Of a DNA stretch of 64,000 bases, positions 34,600 to 47,543 are shown piece by piece. The DNA is from Takakia lepidozioides (Eukaryota > Streptophyta > Takakiopsida > Takakiales > Takakiaceae): positions 54,420,221-54,484,220 of the forward strand of contig CM060731.1 of the NCBI GenBank assembly GCA_030704615.1, written 5' to 3'. Numbering within the stretch: position 1 is the stretch's first letter; each line of letters opens with the position of its first letter. The notes beneath the pieces were generated by a model, which did not search any database, was not told the origin of the DNA, and worked only from the letters and a program-made list of their open reading frames with translations. The position numbers and the translations under genes are program-made.

Positions 34600-37500
34600 G
34601 TCAAGGCGTCGATCAAGATGACGTTCAAGGATTGCATTGCATTGCACACTATTGTGTGAATATACTGACGCTTGCTCGCCTGTGACACTGCATTCCCAAA
34701 AGGTCTCAACAGCTCTCAATAACACAGTTTCATCTTCTTTGTCACTCCTCAAGATTAAATATTCAAAACCAAAAAGGCTTGTAGCATAAATCAGGTTTCT
34801 TACCGAAAAAATGGAGAAGCTTTCCATTGGAAAGGTCATTTTGATATGGATGTTCATGTCTATGACCTTGGGGATTTATTTGATGGTCAAATCAAAGGGG
34901 TGACTTGTTTTGGAAGAGAAGGAGCAATCGCTGATACTGGCCAATTTTTAGGAAGAAGAGACTGCCTCCACCCGCGACCTTTTCAAGATCCCCAGATTTT
35001 TCCTCCATATGCATAGGACTACAGTTTGTACTAGATACCGAGCCACCTGAGGCCATAAAATTTTTGCCAATCAAGCTTGCCCAGGGTATGACGCGCCTAG
35101 CAGAATTAGCCCTAGGTGGCCCGTTCCCTGGCATTAATTTGAGTTCCCTTTGAGTTCCCTGAGCGATCCCTTACTGCCGATGCCGGATGCAGAATCTGCG
35201 GCCGGGGCTGCCAATTCTTCACACTCAATTGACAAGTTACACTTGGCGCCCTAATTTTGTATTAGTTGTAAATTTATTCGCATCTAATGCCAATATTCAA
35301 TATACATTGATGCTAGCTACCATAATTTATATTTTATATTATTTTAATATTTATAAAAACATTATCCCCTGTTGTTTTGAAAAGAATTAAACACATCATT
35401 TAGAATCTTATTACAGTTATAAGTTTAATTTTCAGTTTTTATTCATACCTCTATGTAATCTCATTAAATGCTAAATCATTCGAATAAATAAATGTTGCAG
35501 ACCTCACGCGACATATTAAGAAACTATTTGACAACCTGGACCGATTTCAAAGAAAAATCTCGAGTATTTCATGATAGTTTGATTTAAGATAAAGCATGAC
35601 AATTATTCAAGAGATTAGTTGAGCTGAGGAAAGCAAAAATCAAAAGCTTACGTAAACATGTGCAACCCGAGCCTAACGTACCTAGAGCAATTGTCAGAGA
35701 CTATATTAGCAAAAGTCAGTTATGGGCAAAGAGGTCCTTGTCTGAGCCTACCGCTCTGAAGAGGTCTGATATGGGTGAAAAAGGGCGAAAATCACACATT
35801 GCTAATGAAGGGCCTATTGCTTCAAGCTCAAAGGTGCCAAAGCAACTGATGTAGTTGTTTCTAATATGCTAGAAAATATGAATAGCACGGGTGGTGGACT
35901 TCAGCAAATACAACAACTGAATAGAGAATCCAAAATGCATGTTGCAATTGGAGGGCCAGCTACTTTAGCTTTCAGGAAGTGAAGTTGTTTGCGAGTCTAA
36001 TATTGAAGGAGGTTTACACAAAACCACCGATGGGCGAAATGAAAGAGTTGAAACCTCGTCAACCACTCCAAGGATAGAGGCAAGACAAAACCCGCTAAGG
36101 TGTGGCTCGAATAGTGACAGCGAAAAGTAATGCACAGAGGCGCAAAAACCAAACTCACGGCAACTTTCACATGGAATGGCCTTCCAAACCGAGAGACGCC
36201 AAAGAAGGCAAGCCCTAGAAGTTTCCAAGCTTCGAAGAATACGATTTCAAAGGCAACAAAACCCGCTTCAAGAGGCATGCTAGAATGTACACGAGAATGA
36301 GCAGAATTGTTTTGCACAATGTCAGTAATTTGAAGCTACCGGTGACACCTTTGATTTTCTTTTTCTTTCTTGGAAAACTTGGGGACAGAGCCCCATAAAT
36401 GCATTAGAAAAACAGGAAGAAACAACCACTTGGGAGCATATACTTTACAAGTTTTCTCTCGGTTTTCTGACATTCATGCACCTCTATTACAATTTATCCT
36501 TCATTTCCCAAGCCTTTTCTCGATTTTTTGGCGAGTTTAGGTACCCTGATGTGGTACAATTAATTACCTTTTTTTAACTAATAAAAAGACCGGATATGAG
36601 AACAAGAAAAAATGAAGGGTTCGAACAAAGGGTGCATTGACATACCCACATGGAGGGAAAAAAAATAAAAAAATGATACACGATGCTTGCCATTATTTTA
36701 TTGGCTCCTTAAATCAAAAGACTATTTTTTCCACCATTTTGTAACCTCCTTTGATTTAATTTGATTACAAGGGCCTCCGTCCCTTTTTTCTTTCTTTTTT
36801 TTTAAAAAAAACTGCATTTCTTTTGTTCAAAAGATAACATCTACACCCTCCACCTAACACCTAACTTCTTCCAACATCAATCTCCGTGATTTAGACTCTT
36901 TTCTTTCTCCCCTTTCTTTGTGTGAATGGCATGGCCATCCAAATTACGAAGGATGGAATCCTTATGGGCACTTATTTGGCGAGGCCGGTGGCCAAGCCAA
37001 TCAGCTCAGAGGTTCTCAACAACTTAAAGAAGAAAGGACACAATGACATCTTATTTCCAGATGCCACGGAGTTTACTAGTAGCGAGCGTATAGCGTTTAG
37101 TCAGCCATACTGCATGCTCCCTCTACACCTCCAGCAAGTAAAGCTGCGAATTCACATTCCTGTCACCCTAGGAAAAGAACTTACATAAGTAGAGCCATTG
37201 TGGAGGACTATTAAGATGAGAAATAGAAACATAACTTGTGGAGAACCTTCCACAACGGTGTAAAATCTAACCAACGAAATTACGGACGAGGGTTGACAAA
37301 CATGAAGGATGTCATCAAAACCCTAACTGACATAACTATTTATACAAGCTTCTCACTAACATTCAAGGTCATAATCAAACAAGGATTCCGAAGCCATGGA
37401 TTGAACAAACCCTTTCTATGAGAACAAGGAATGTAGTCAAGAGCAAGGTTCAACAACTGGCTTATTGTGAGCTGTATTTTTGTTGACAAATTATGTGTCC

Positions 37501-38200
37501 AAATCCCCTCAGCACCAATGGCTTTACGGGTTACAATTGTCCGATTCTTCCACATCTGATCCTTAATCCATGGCTTTCAGTAAAGTGTTAGCAATTATTC
37601 CTTTTCTTGGCAGCGATGTGCACTTAGGGTTTTGAAGGAGATATATAGGTCTTACATGAGGGCTATGATGTACCTCCAATTGCCTTGAGAAGTTCTTTGA
37701 TGTGTCATTACATCATTTTTTGTTAAATTGCTGTTTGATCAAATCTCCCACGTTTTTTGGAGTATATATTTCGAAACATTATTTTTGGGAATATATATTT
37801 TGAAACTTTCAGTTTACAGCCTTGAGGTCTTTATTGATTAGGGTTTCTAATCTTCTTCTTTTAAAAACATTGCTAAGTAATTGAATGAATCTTGTAGGTT
37901 ATTGAGTTTTGAAGGATTTCAATGATTATGATATTGAAACATCACAAAAATGATGATTCTACAACCTCGAATGTCAGTCTTTTAAGTATTGTTTGACCGA
38001 ATCTTGTGACCTTCGCTCGGGAGACTTGGAGTCTGTGAATTAAAACGTTTGAGCATGAGGGATTCAATGCGATCCAACACATGCCTCAATACTGAGAAAC
38101 CCTCTGCCAATTGTACTTCCAGTTGTGAAAGAGCCATTTAAGAGTATCTTTTAGTTTCTGTACATAGTAGGATTGATAAGTGGATCTGATAGGAATTTAT
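34600..38200. other. No gene recognised; AT-rich
   Basis: Promoter side of the WDR53-like gene, then strongly AT-rich DNA (notably 35250-35500 and 36540-36820). The frame at 36922-37188 (88 codons, plus) has no recognised domain. No terminal repeats found. Confidence 0.4.
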
Positions 38201-38219
38201 CCAAGTCATGGAGTCAGAT

Positions 38220-39560
38220 TGAGTATAAAAGCAAAGATAATAGTGAGTGGGCATAAGATCTGTGTTTGTAAATTGCGGAAAGTTAAGAGATGAGTGGAGA
38301 GGTGTCCAATTATAGTAGGTGTTTTGGTAGATAGAGCTGAGGTGGTATCCAAGGGAAAGAGTCCCTATGTCTACATGTTGTGGTAGTGACTAGTCCACCA
38401 ACTCCGTGGCGCCGACGCAAGGTGAGCTTACCTTGTTTTGTATTGTAACCCTAATCCTGATATTGTAATGGATAGTAGGTGTAGATCGGGTCTCAGTAAG
38501 GGAGATAGGAATGAGCAGGTAGTGTAATCCAGTTTGGTCTAGATCTAAAAAATGTATATGGGCAAGAACGTTCAAGGATATACAGGGTTGGGGAATGAGG
38601 TTCCTGTTGGTGCCAATAACTGTAGAGGTGTTTATTGCTCGTAACTTTCCCCTATTATACAAAGAAGCAAAAGATGGCCAGGGTCTAAGGCAAATTATGG
38701 GGGAGTGGGTCTGCATGTATTTACTATATTTTGACATTGGGTCATCAGAGTACATTCTATGTGCACATAAGTAATAGGGATTCTCTACAAGACAGGGAGC
38801 ATAGTGAGTTGGATCAATTTTTGAGCATAGTATAGTCATAAATTTGGTATGTTGTGGGTAGGACAAAGGTGATCGGGTTGGTGTCTGTGCATAGTGCGTT
38901 TCAAACTGACCATTAAGCGAGGGGTAGAGAGCATATATCCAAATAGAGTTCAGTTGTTGGGGTTTAAGATAATAGCATAGGGCGAGAACTTCTGTGTTTA
39001 CATATTGAATAGGGGGGCAGATAGGTGCCCCTATATAGTAAGTTTGATATTGAGAGCTGAAAGAGTAGTTCAGTGGGTTGAGATAATAGCAAAAGGTTAG
39101 TGGTTTTGTGTTTTCATGATGTAAGAGGGAGCAAACAAGTGCCCGTGTATAGTAAGTTTGATAATCAGAGTTGAGACAGTAGGCTAGAGGAGGTGTCCAG
39201 ATAGAGAGAGTTTGGTAGTTGGAAGTGTTGAGAGAGCAGTCAAGATCCGGAGTTCATGTGCCAGTGTATTGTGGAATTATCCAACTTAGAAAATTTGTAG
39301 AGTTTTTCAGACGTGAGGTGGAATTGTATCTATTTGCACACAAACTGAGCGAACTAGGAGTGTTTATATTTACACATCAGATTTCAAGAAAAGAGGCATT
39401 TTGTGAAAGAGAGCTAATCAGTGGCTGTATATAGTAAGTTTGGTATTGGGAGTTCATGGAGGAGTCAAAAGCAAATGTCCAAAGGAAGATAATTTGATAG
39501 AGAGGACTGACATAGCAGGTAAGAGCAGGAATCCTTGTATCAACGTATTGTGGGAATATG
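38220..39560 (+). repeat. Diverged tandem repeat block, about 115-bp unit
   Basis: Recurring ordered motifs: GATAATAGCA, TCTGTGTTT or TTTGTGTTT, a ten-base gap, then GTGCCC...TATAGTAAGTTTG followed by GAGAGCTGA or GAGTTGAGA. TATAGTAAGTTTG occurs near 39035, 39149 and 39430, with a weaker form near 38313. Units are too diverged to count exactly. Long frames on the minus strand here (38390-38866, 39377-40093) have no recognised domain. Confidence 0.55.
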
Positions 39561-40640
39561 CAACATATGCATTTATAATAGTCTTTGAGAGTTTGGGCAT
39601 CTATAGAAGGGGTAGAAGATATGTTGACAAGATCATAAGCATGACAGACATGATGTAGGTAGTGGATCAAGGCCAGGGGGCACCTGGGTGGGCAAAGATA
39701 GAGAGCGGGTTGACTCCTACTGTCATTTAGTGCAGTGTAGCTCCAGGCTCGTAATTTTTTACGAAGGCCATGAAGCTGAGAAACAAGATATGAGGAAGGT
39801 TTGGTTTGGGCATCCAGGCCCTGTTCATTTATGTGAACATTGCGCATCAAGAGATCATAGGGTGTAGTTAGATAAAAGGAGGAATTAGTGGGGAGGCATG
39901 CAGTTGATTTGGAGGGATTTGTTTGACAATTAAACTTAGCATGCCAGCTATGAAGTTGTGAGGTTATAAGGGATTCAAAGAGTAGCATTGTGTGGGAGTA
40001 AAGATAGGTATCATAACTATTTGGATAGAGAATTCCAAGCAGGTGCGAGGGATAGTACCTCGGAGTACGCTTTGCAGGTGTAGAGTTCAACAATTGTATC
40101 TTTTGCCAGATGTTGTGGTTGTGGGACCTTGCATATGAAGCATGTTGGGGGTCCAGTGGAATTGACGTAGTAGAAGGCAGGGAAGCCTGATCTGTTCACT
40201 AGAAGCATTCGTGTCTTTTCCGATTCGACTGCATGTCCGCGACCACTCCGGGAACCACTTGGTAGTAAACGGGACTACTGGAGAGTCGAAACAGACAATG
40301 TGGGCCCACGGGGGCATTTTAGACGGCGGACAGAAGTGGGGTCAACGACTCCGGAGTTGTAGCAGAATTCCGAGCTATTTTACGAATTGCGTAAATACAT
40401 AAAATTTGAAAAAACCAAAATTACAAGTGGTTGTAATTACTGCACATGCGACTACAAATTTTCTTTCCTAATTCGATTAATGGAATAAAGATATTTATTC
40501 ATTAAAGTGAATATGTAGTCGACTCAACGACTCCATGAACCACTGCGCATTCATTGCACCCATGACTCGGCAGCACATTTGCTGACGTGGCTTTCACAAA
40601 AAGAGGTAAACAAAATGTGGCCTTGGGGGAATAGATATTT
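39560..40640. other. No gene recognised
   Basis: Unique-looking intergenic sequence with no domain-bearing frame. Confidence 0.35.
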
Positions 40641-40697
40641 TAATACGTGCTGCCTCCACCTGGCAGAGACAAGGATGCAAGTGCTGCGTCGGACATG

Positions 40698-40818
40698 GCG
40701 GGACGTGGGAATGGAAATCCTGACACGGATCATTTACAGAATGTGCTGGATGGAGGCACGATGGAGCGCGCATACGGGCATGCCCTTCTGGCATCAATTC
40801 CCAAGTATCCACGCAAGG
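40698..40818 (+). CDS. Possible first exon, unknown protein
   Basis: From the ATG at about 40698 an open frame reads MAGRGNGNPDTDHLQ and MERAYGHALLASIPKYPRK and ends at a GTGAGG donor. A plausible second exon begins after TTATGCAG near 40944 (KASQKKIAKTSRLKN). It continues to a segment with LKAVVTPEKLETTSKK around 41100-41155. I do not recognise the protein. The second exon region is partly duplicated downstream (40902-41640), which may have broken the gene. Confidence 0.3.
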
Positions 40819-40901
40819 TGAGGCTGCTGAATTGGGTTTTTGCCCATCTAGTTTTCTGACAGCATGCTCGAAACGTTCATAGTGCCATTGAGTGGCATCG
40901 C

Positions 40902-41640
40902 AATAATTTGATGTGTAGCTGCTTTTCCATTTCTCAAGTTATGCAGAAGGCGTCACAGAAGAAGATCGCAAAGACGTCAAGGCTGAAGAATATGCCCTTT
41001 GGTTGTGAACTACAATCATATCATGCCAAACCCCATTTTCCCCACGCAGATGAGGGAGACATTCTACATTTGCGAGTGGGACTTAATTCCTCTAAACCCA
41101 GCTTGAAGGCAGTTGTGACACCAGAGAAACTGGAAACTACCTCCAAGAAAGTTGAAACTCGCAAGATAGTCATGTATTTGTCTCATTATCTCCAACTGGG
41201 ATTCCGAGTTATCATCCGACCCTTTACATGTGCGCTGGAATGGAGTATAATTCTGGTTTAGGCAGTTATTGCCACCAGACGTTCGCTTCTCCAATTTTTA
41301 CATTTAAGGATGTGTCTGTGTTTATGGCACTCTTTCTCCCAAGGAGGCCTGAGTACCCCCCTGTACTTGCAAGAATTTGATGTGTAGCTGCTTTTCCCTT
41401 TCATAAATTATGAAGAAGCAGTCATAGAAGAAGATCGCAAAGAGGTCAAGGCTGAAAGCGTTCATTAAGGTTGTGAACTACAATCATATCATGCCAAACC
41501 AGCGGCGGCAGATGGTGTCATGAGACATTCTGCGATTTGCGCATAGGTGGACTTAATTTTGATGTTGACTTGAAGGCAGTTGTGACACTAGTGAAACTGG
41601 AAACTACAGGTTAGATGATGGCGTGCTGCATCGCGACATA
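40902..41640. repeat. Tandem segmental duplication, two copies
   Basis: Copy 1 (about 40902-41150) and copy 2 (about 41384-41615) share TTTGATGTGTAGCTGCTTTT, GAAGAAGATCGCAAAG, GTGAACTACAATCATATCAT, GACATTCT and TTGAAGGCAGTTGTGACAC in the same order. Copy 2 carries extra small indels. Confidence 0.75.
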
Positions 41641-42439
41641 AACCTGCATTTGACATTCAGGCTTAGGATTCATGCAATTTGGTGCTAGTCAGGCCTGCAC
41701 AGTTCCAGAGCACAAGTGGGAGCCCATCCGAGGGATGGGGACCTCGTAAGTGCTTCTTCATTTTGTACTCACCTTGTTTTTGCATCGCACTTGTGCTACA
41801 AGGGGCAGAGCCATTCATTTGGCTGGAGGTTCAATTCCTCTACAAGTGAGCTATTCCCGTGTCACTACAATCAATTAGATGTGTTTGTGGTGGTTGGTGG
41901 ATTTGCGGCTCTGGGGTGTCTTGCCAAGTGCTTGCAGGGATCAACGTTAATGTGGACGTGGCAGTACATGTAGCAAAAAAGCTCATTCGCTGGTGAAAAA
42001 GACCATGTTGCAACATATGTCATGCTATTGCTTCGAGAGTGCTGATGTTGGGCAGGTGGGAGAATGCAACAACGGTGAGAAGGAAAGCAAGGGAAGCACA
42101 AAAAGGTGTCGTTCGGTCCTGCTCCTTTGGAGACACCTCCCATTCCATTGGTCTTTGTTCCTGGAAAGCATGCAGCTGGGCCAGAAAATGCATGCACACA
42201 TTCACGTCTACTTCCCGTACATGAAGACGATCCTCTCCTCACATGTCAGAAACAATATTGGCAGAACAAAAAAAGGTTTGTTCACAAGACAGTACAGACC
42301 ACATACCGGGACATTATCGATACTATTAACTGTCTCGCCCTTGCGCGCTTGCAGGACTGTACAAAATGGGTTCTAAGGACAGTAAGAGTCCTTAGCATAG
42401 CTCTCGTCTATGAGCTGCTGGCTTAATGGACACTGAGAT
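41641..42439. other. 3' flank of the TNP2 gene
   Basis: No coding domain. A CACTACAATCAA near 41866 is the only CACTA-type start close to the transposase, but no matching partner was found. Confidence 0.3.
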
Positions 42440-45400
42440 TCAGCTGGGCTCACTATCTGTATCCAAATAATCTTCCCCTTCACTACCCACATCTGCAATT
42501 TGCCTTGTAGTAATTACCAACCCTGGAATGTCTTCCTCATTAAAGGTAACTGCTCCTTCCAAAGAGACTGGTTCGGCCGTATCTGGTAGATTTTGTGGTT
42601 CCCTCAGACCCTCGTGGTCGGCATTCTCCCCTAGGTCCAGATCATGGATGTCGGCCACGACTCGTTTGGCCCGGGGGTCCTTGTGAAGAACCACCTTCCA
42701 TCCCGGCGCATGGATGTCATCTGAAAAGAAAACTTGCTCAACTTGCGATGGGAAGATGAATGGCTCTTCATCTTGTGGTAGCATTTTCCTGAAATCAGCA
42801 AGGAAGAACCCGTACTCATCCCGTTTCATGGTGGCATTCTCTCCTACCATATTGGCTTTTACCCAAGAACAACGGAATAGAATTGGCTTCACAAGACCAT
42901 AGTCTAGTTTAAGGATCTCTTTGATCACTCCTACATATTGCACATGGCATGAAATTGGATTCCGATCTCGTGCACAGCTCCTACTCTCTTGTTCAAAAAA
43001 TGATGCCACTCCGCTGTCATAAGTCACCAGGAGGCTGGTGTTGGCATCGTCCACTCTATAGTGATTGCCATATGCTTTCATTGACCGGTACGAAGTGGCA
43101 ATCAGCCCTGGGGGAATGACAGACTCACCATGCCCTCATCTGGGTCCTGGTTCTCTGATGCGTACACTGCAATTGCAGATCTGACCCACATTGTAAAGGG
43201 CTGCAACTCCTCCATTGTTGTGGGGTACTCCGCCATGCTTTTGCAAATGCACTCCGTTCCGTTTTCAGGCGAACCTTCTCCGCTGCGTACTTTCAGGCAG
43301 AAACCAAATAGAAGCTGCAACTCAGTCCCCCTGACCAACACCGTGTTGTACATGCATGCCACATGCAGAGTGTGTGTCTTTTCAAGCACACTGTAGTGAT
43401 GCAGCCTACTTCATAATCACTTGCAAGCAACAACCAAGATCTACGAAACACCCTCTGTAGTCGTCTGAAGCACCCGGTTAGTACACGATCCCACTCCCAT
43501 AGTGGCCGGAATGACTTGTGACAATATATATGTAATTCCAGCATACAAAGACCATTAAGAATAGCACAGGAGGGATGTAAGTTGGCACCCACTGTCTCCA
43601 TGGTGTCATGGTTGTTGTGTTGTTCAGCACATAATCATGTGCCACATCCCGAAGGCGCGGGCTCATGGCACGTTTTGTTCCACCACCTTCTAGGACCTCG
43701 CCTACAACTCCTTCTTCCTCGTTCTCGTCCCACACCCGTCGTTGTATTGCATCAAATGAAGACATATACTCTGTCATGAAGCCCAGGGCTTCGTCGCGGA
43801 TGTAGCCCTCCGCCATACTCCCCTCTGGCCGTGCCATGTTGCGTACATACCCCTTCAGATCCTTCATGTACCTCTCCATGGGGTACATCCACCGGCTGGC
43901 TACGGGCCCACACACATGCAACTCCTCTACAAGATGCACTAGCAAGTGCGTCATGACGTCAAAGAATGATGGAGGGAATTCTTTCTCCAGCAAACATAGG
44001 GTCATAGCCACATCCTCATGCAACGATGTAATGTCCCTCGGATCCCACACCTTCGCACAAATCTTCCTAAACACTCGACTTACACGCATTATGGCTGTTC
44101 GAGGACCTGGCGCCATCGTACCCCAAATGCACACTGGCAAAATCTGTTGCATCATCACGTGTAGATCATGTGACTTCATCCCCGACCATTTCTTGTTTAT
44201 GGCATGCCTTTGGAAAGCACCCGAGAATCCGGTTGGCACTTTCATGGCTCCCAATGTCTTCAAAAAATCCTCTTGCTCTGATTTTGTCAGGACGTATGAT
44301 GCTGCTGGCATGAGCACTTTGCCTGGTCTATTTGGATCAGGCCTTAGCCACAGATGTGACCGTATCCCTTCAATCTCCATGTCCTTTCGTACGTTTATCG
44401 TATCATTCTCCCCAAAGATAGTCTTCAGAATGTTCTCGCAGAAGTTCTTCTCACAATGCATGGGGTCCAGGAGGTACCGCTGCAAGTGGTTCTACAATGC
44501 CAAATGTCCTCCCATGACACCAAGTTCTATGGGCAAAAAAAGTAGAATATGTGGCAGAAGTTGTCCATGTTACTACATTCTGCTTTCAACAACTCCACGA
44601 TCCTCTCCACAGTGAGGTGTACGACTTCAACATCTACTGCATAGTAGTTATACTGACTTAGGAGTTGGTGGAAGGACTCCTGACAGTAAAGGTAATTCCA
44701 GGAAGCACAATGTGAAAGAAAGTGAGTGAATGGGGGGGGGGGGGGGGGGGATTCATGCACCTTCCAGTATGGCAAATCCCAAAGGATTGTCCGGCGCTTC
44801 ACCCCGTGCTCCATGGCTGGATCCGCACTACTTCCGTCTCTCCCTCCAATCTCCATGAACGCCTCTTTCTCGTTTGCAAATTGCAATGTCTCCTCCGGTG
44901 TCACGGCATTTGGTGTCATTCTCTTTTCAACACATCCATTGAAGTGCCTCCTGCTCGTCGGTAGGGGTGGTTTCTTGCAAGGTAACGTCGATGCCCCATG
45001 TATATTGTCTTCCCTAGTGGCTTTGAGTGTCGTGAATCCACATAGGGCCACAAATGGGGCACCCTTTGTAGCCCTTCGTCTTGCAACCCGCAACAAGGCC
45101 ATATGCGGGGAAATCGTGGATTGACCACATGAGTATGGCACGGAGGGTGAAACTCCGTTGCCCTACTGGTTTCAAAATGTCGTAAGCTTCAACTCCAATC
45201 CATAGTTCATGTAGCTCTTCAATCAATGGTTGCAAATACACATCTATGTTTGCATTTGTCACGGACTCCTTGCCTGGAATCAAGAGAGACAACATGACAA
45301 AGAATTTCTTTGTTGTCAACCATGGTGGCAGGTTGTATGCCACCAACTGCATGGGCCATGTGGACCATGTGCAACTCTTTGATCCGTATGGGTTTACTCC

Positions 45401-46489
45401 ATCCGTAGATACAGCCAATCGCACATTGCGTGGGTCCTCGGCAAAATCGGGCCAAGTTGCATCTATATGCTTCCATGCAAGGGAATCTGGGACATGCCTT
45501 ACCAAACCATCGTTTAAGGCATTCCTAGAATGCCAAGTCATGAGCTCGCTAATGGTCTTGCATTTGTACATTCGTAATAGACGGGGGATAAGGGGAAAGT
45601 GCCTCAACACCTTGGCTGGCTGTTGTAACCTGCCCACATCATGGTATCGGGCTGCACCGCATTTGGGGCACTCCATAGCATCCTTGTACTCTCTTCCGAA
45701 AAGTACATGTCCTTTTGGACATGCATGTATTTTCATGTAGTTGAGGCCGAGCTTCCCAATCATTTGGTTGGCCATGTGACAGCTTTTTGGCATTTCATTT
45801 GGTTGTGGAAGCAAGTTCAACCGAAGCAAAGAGAAGAACTCGTCCACAAAATGGTCTGAGACACCGTGGGTTGTGCACAGGTTCATCAACAGCATGGTGG
45901 CAGCAAGCTTTGTGGATTTGCATCCCTCGTACAGTGGCACACATGCTTCTTCTAGTGTCATGTATGCAGAATTCTCATCTCCATCTCCACCTCCTTCCAC
46001 GCCTTCCCCCACATGAATGCCTTCATTTCCTGCGTCATCACCATCCCCAGTTGTCGCAGCGCCGTCCCCCTCTTCAGCATCGTCCATGATGTGGAATGCT
46101 TCCTGCAACATTCGAGTAATCTCCACCCCTCCGTCCATGCCTGGTTCATGTCATGCGCCCATGACATAGTCCTCGTCTGGCCTATCTGTATGGCTCCCTC
46201 GGGGGTGTGCATTGTCCAATTGTGCCCACTCCTCATCGTCTTTGTCTGCAGGTCCATCTCCAATCCACACCCAAAATGCTTCATGTCTTTTGTGGTGAAG
46301 GAGATGTGTGCGCACACCGTCCTCAGATCTACTTGTAGTGCCCAAACAAGGTTCACATGGGCATGGCATCCTTGAAAGCCCAAGGGCTCGGGCACGTGCC
46401 ACTTCTCTTTCCCACAACCTGTCATCTCGGGTGTTCTGTCTACAGGGGTGATTAATTGGAAGTCCTCCGCATGGGCGAGGGGAACTCAT
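42440..46489 (-). pseudogene. CACTA (En/Spm) TNP2 transposase, broken
   Basis: Read from 46489 down: a transposase-associated zinc region (PCPCEPCLG, VRTHLLHHKRHEAFWVW); tnp2 core (MLLMNLCTTHGVSDHFVDEF, CPKGHVLFGREYKDAMECPK, VRLAVSTDGVNPYGSKSCTW, KGYKGCPICG, YMGHRRYLARNHPYRRAGG, LPYWK); intron 44492-44760 containing a homopolymer of about 18 C; LDPMHCEKNFCENI; a DUF4218 region (MKSHDLHVMMQQILPV, EFPPSFFDVMTHLLVHLVEE, RWMYPMERYMKDLKGYVRNM); then DUF4216 (VGVIKEILKLDYG, VEQVFFSDDIHAPGWKVV). Lesions: an in-frame TGA at 46151 between zinc region and core, and frame changes near 45060 and 44945. The product would excise and reinsert CACTA elements. It is head to head with the HAD-containing gene starting at 48202. 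Confidence 0.88.
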
Positions 46490-47210
46490 TTTTGTTGGGG
46501 AGCCTCTTCAATGCTGTTTGTGCACGCCATTGCAGGGGGCCGGATTCTCCTTTGCAGAGATTCCTCAATTTGGCTCTGCCACTCCCATTTCACTACCGTC
46601 AATTCCCTCCTCCTGCAATCTCAATTTGAAAGGTTCAGCCGCACATCCTTTGGCAGAGAAGACAGTTGACATTTTATACCAACCGGTAGATTCCACAACA
46701 TGATGAAAAGTTACACTCAACAGCAAACCATTTAAAAGCCATCACGATGCTTCCCATCATAACTAGAATCTTTTCAACAAGACACTGAGAGAAATGACCA
46801 AAATCGACTCAAACAACGACATCCTGGAAAACCACCTGTCTCTACAGTTCGTGTGTGTGTGAGGAATCGGAGGACGTACATGGAATTTCAATTTTCACGA
46901 TTGAGGACGTTGTGATCTTGGGCATATGGTTGAATGTGTATGAAATGTGTGCATTGAAGTGTGAACAACCCGACTACAAGGCCAGAACCTGCGCCACTTG
47001 TCTTAGGCCATCTCCAAATCACGTTTCGACGGACAATCCCGTTCCGTTGCCGTGAAATTGCACCGTGGTGCGAAGGGAGTCCATTTGTGTGGCTCTATCA
47101 CCATGGCGGGAAGGGGAGCATGTTAAAAATGGAGCATCGCCCTGCCACTTCACTCATTTACTGTTTGCAGCTTCTTCCACCATCTTTCTTACTTAATTCT
47201 GATTCTTGCA
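46490..47210. other. Upstream of TNP2; no gene recognised
   Basis: Shared region between the two divergent transposon genes. It could contain their promoters, but no TATA pair or repeat could be fixed. Confidence 0.35.
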
Positions 47211-47543
47211 ATGCTGCCCTTGAGACGGCAACTGCAAGTGACCGGATCCTTTGATCGTCGCATTCAGAGACACTTACGTGTAGCAGATCGCAGACCCCCA
47301 AATGCCTGGAGAGAAAGCCAGACGGCAATCAATGCATGCACGGTTGTTTTGCACTGGTTGGGACGGAGTGGGGTGCAGAGGAGGCGTGTTGTGCCCGAGT
47401 TCGCATACCTAGCATCCTACAGCCGGCGGCTTTTGCACGTTGGGCAGCAGTACCTTCTGCTGTATGATTACCATTTGTGGTACAGACTCACCGGCCTCCC
47501 CTGTCCACTTGGGTCTTGGGACAACGACTTATGGAGTATGTAG
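47211..47543 (+). CDS. Hypothetical 110-residue frame
   Basis: Open frame with an organised aromatic and basic C-terminal half (VVPEFAYLASYSRR, YLLLYDYHLWYRLTGLP) that looks coding rather than random. No domain recognised. It lies in the divergent interval between TNP2 and the HAD-containing gene, so it may be a small transposon exon. A GT follows TGGAGTAT near its end. Start uncertain. Confidence 0.35.
   Translation: MLPLRRQLQVTGSFDRRIQRHLRVADRRPPNAWRESQTAINACTVVLHWLGRSGVQRRRVVPEFAYLASYSRRLLHVGQQYLLLYDYHLWYRLTGLPCPLGSWDNDLWSM

Noticed and set aside
39377-40093. 238-codon minus-strand frame
   Set aside because: No recognisable domain or splice context, and it overlaps the diverged tandem repeat block; likely a composition effect.
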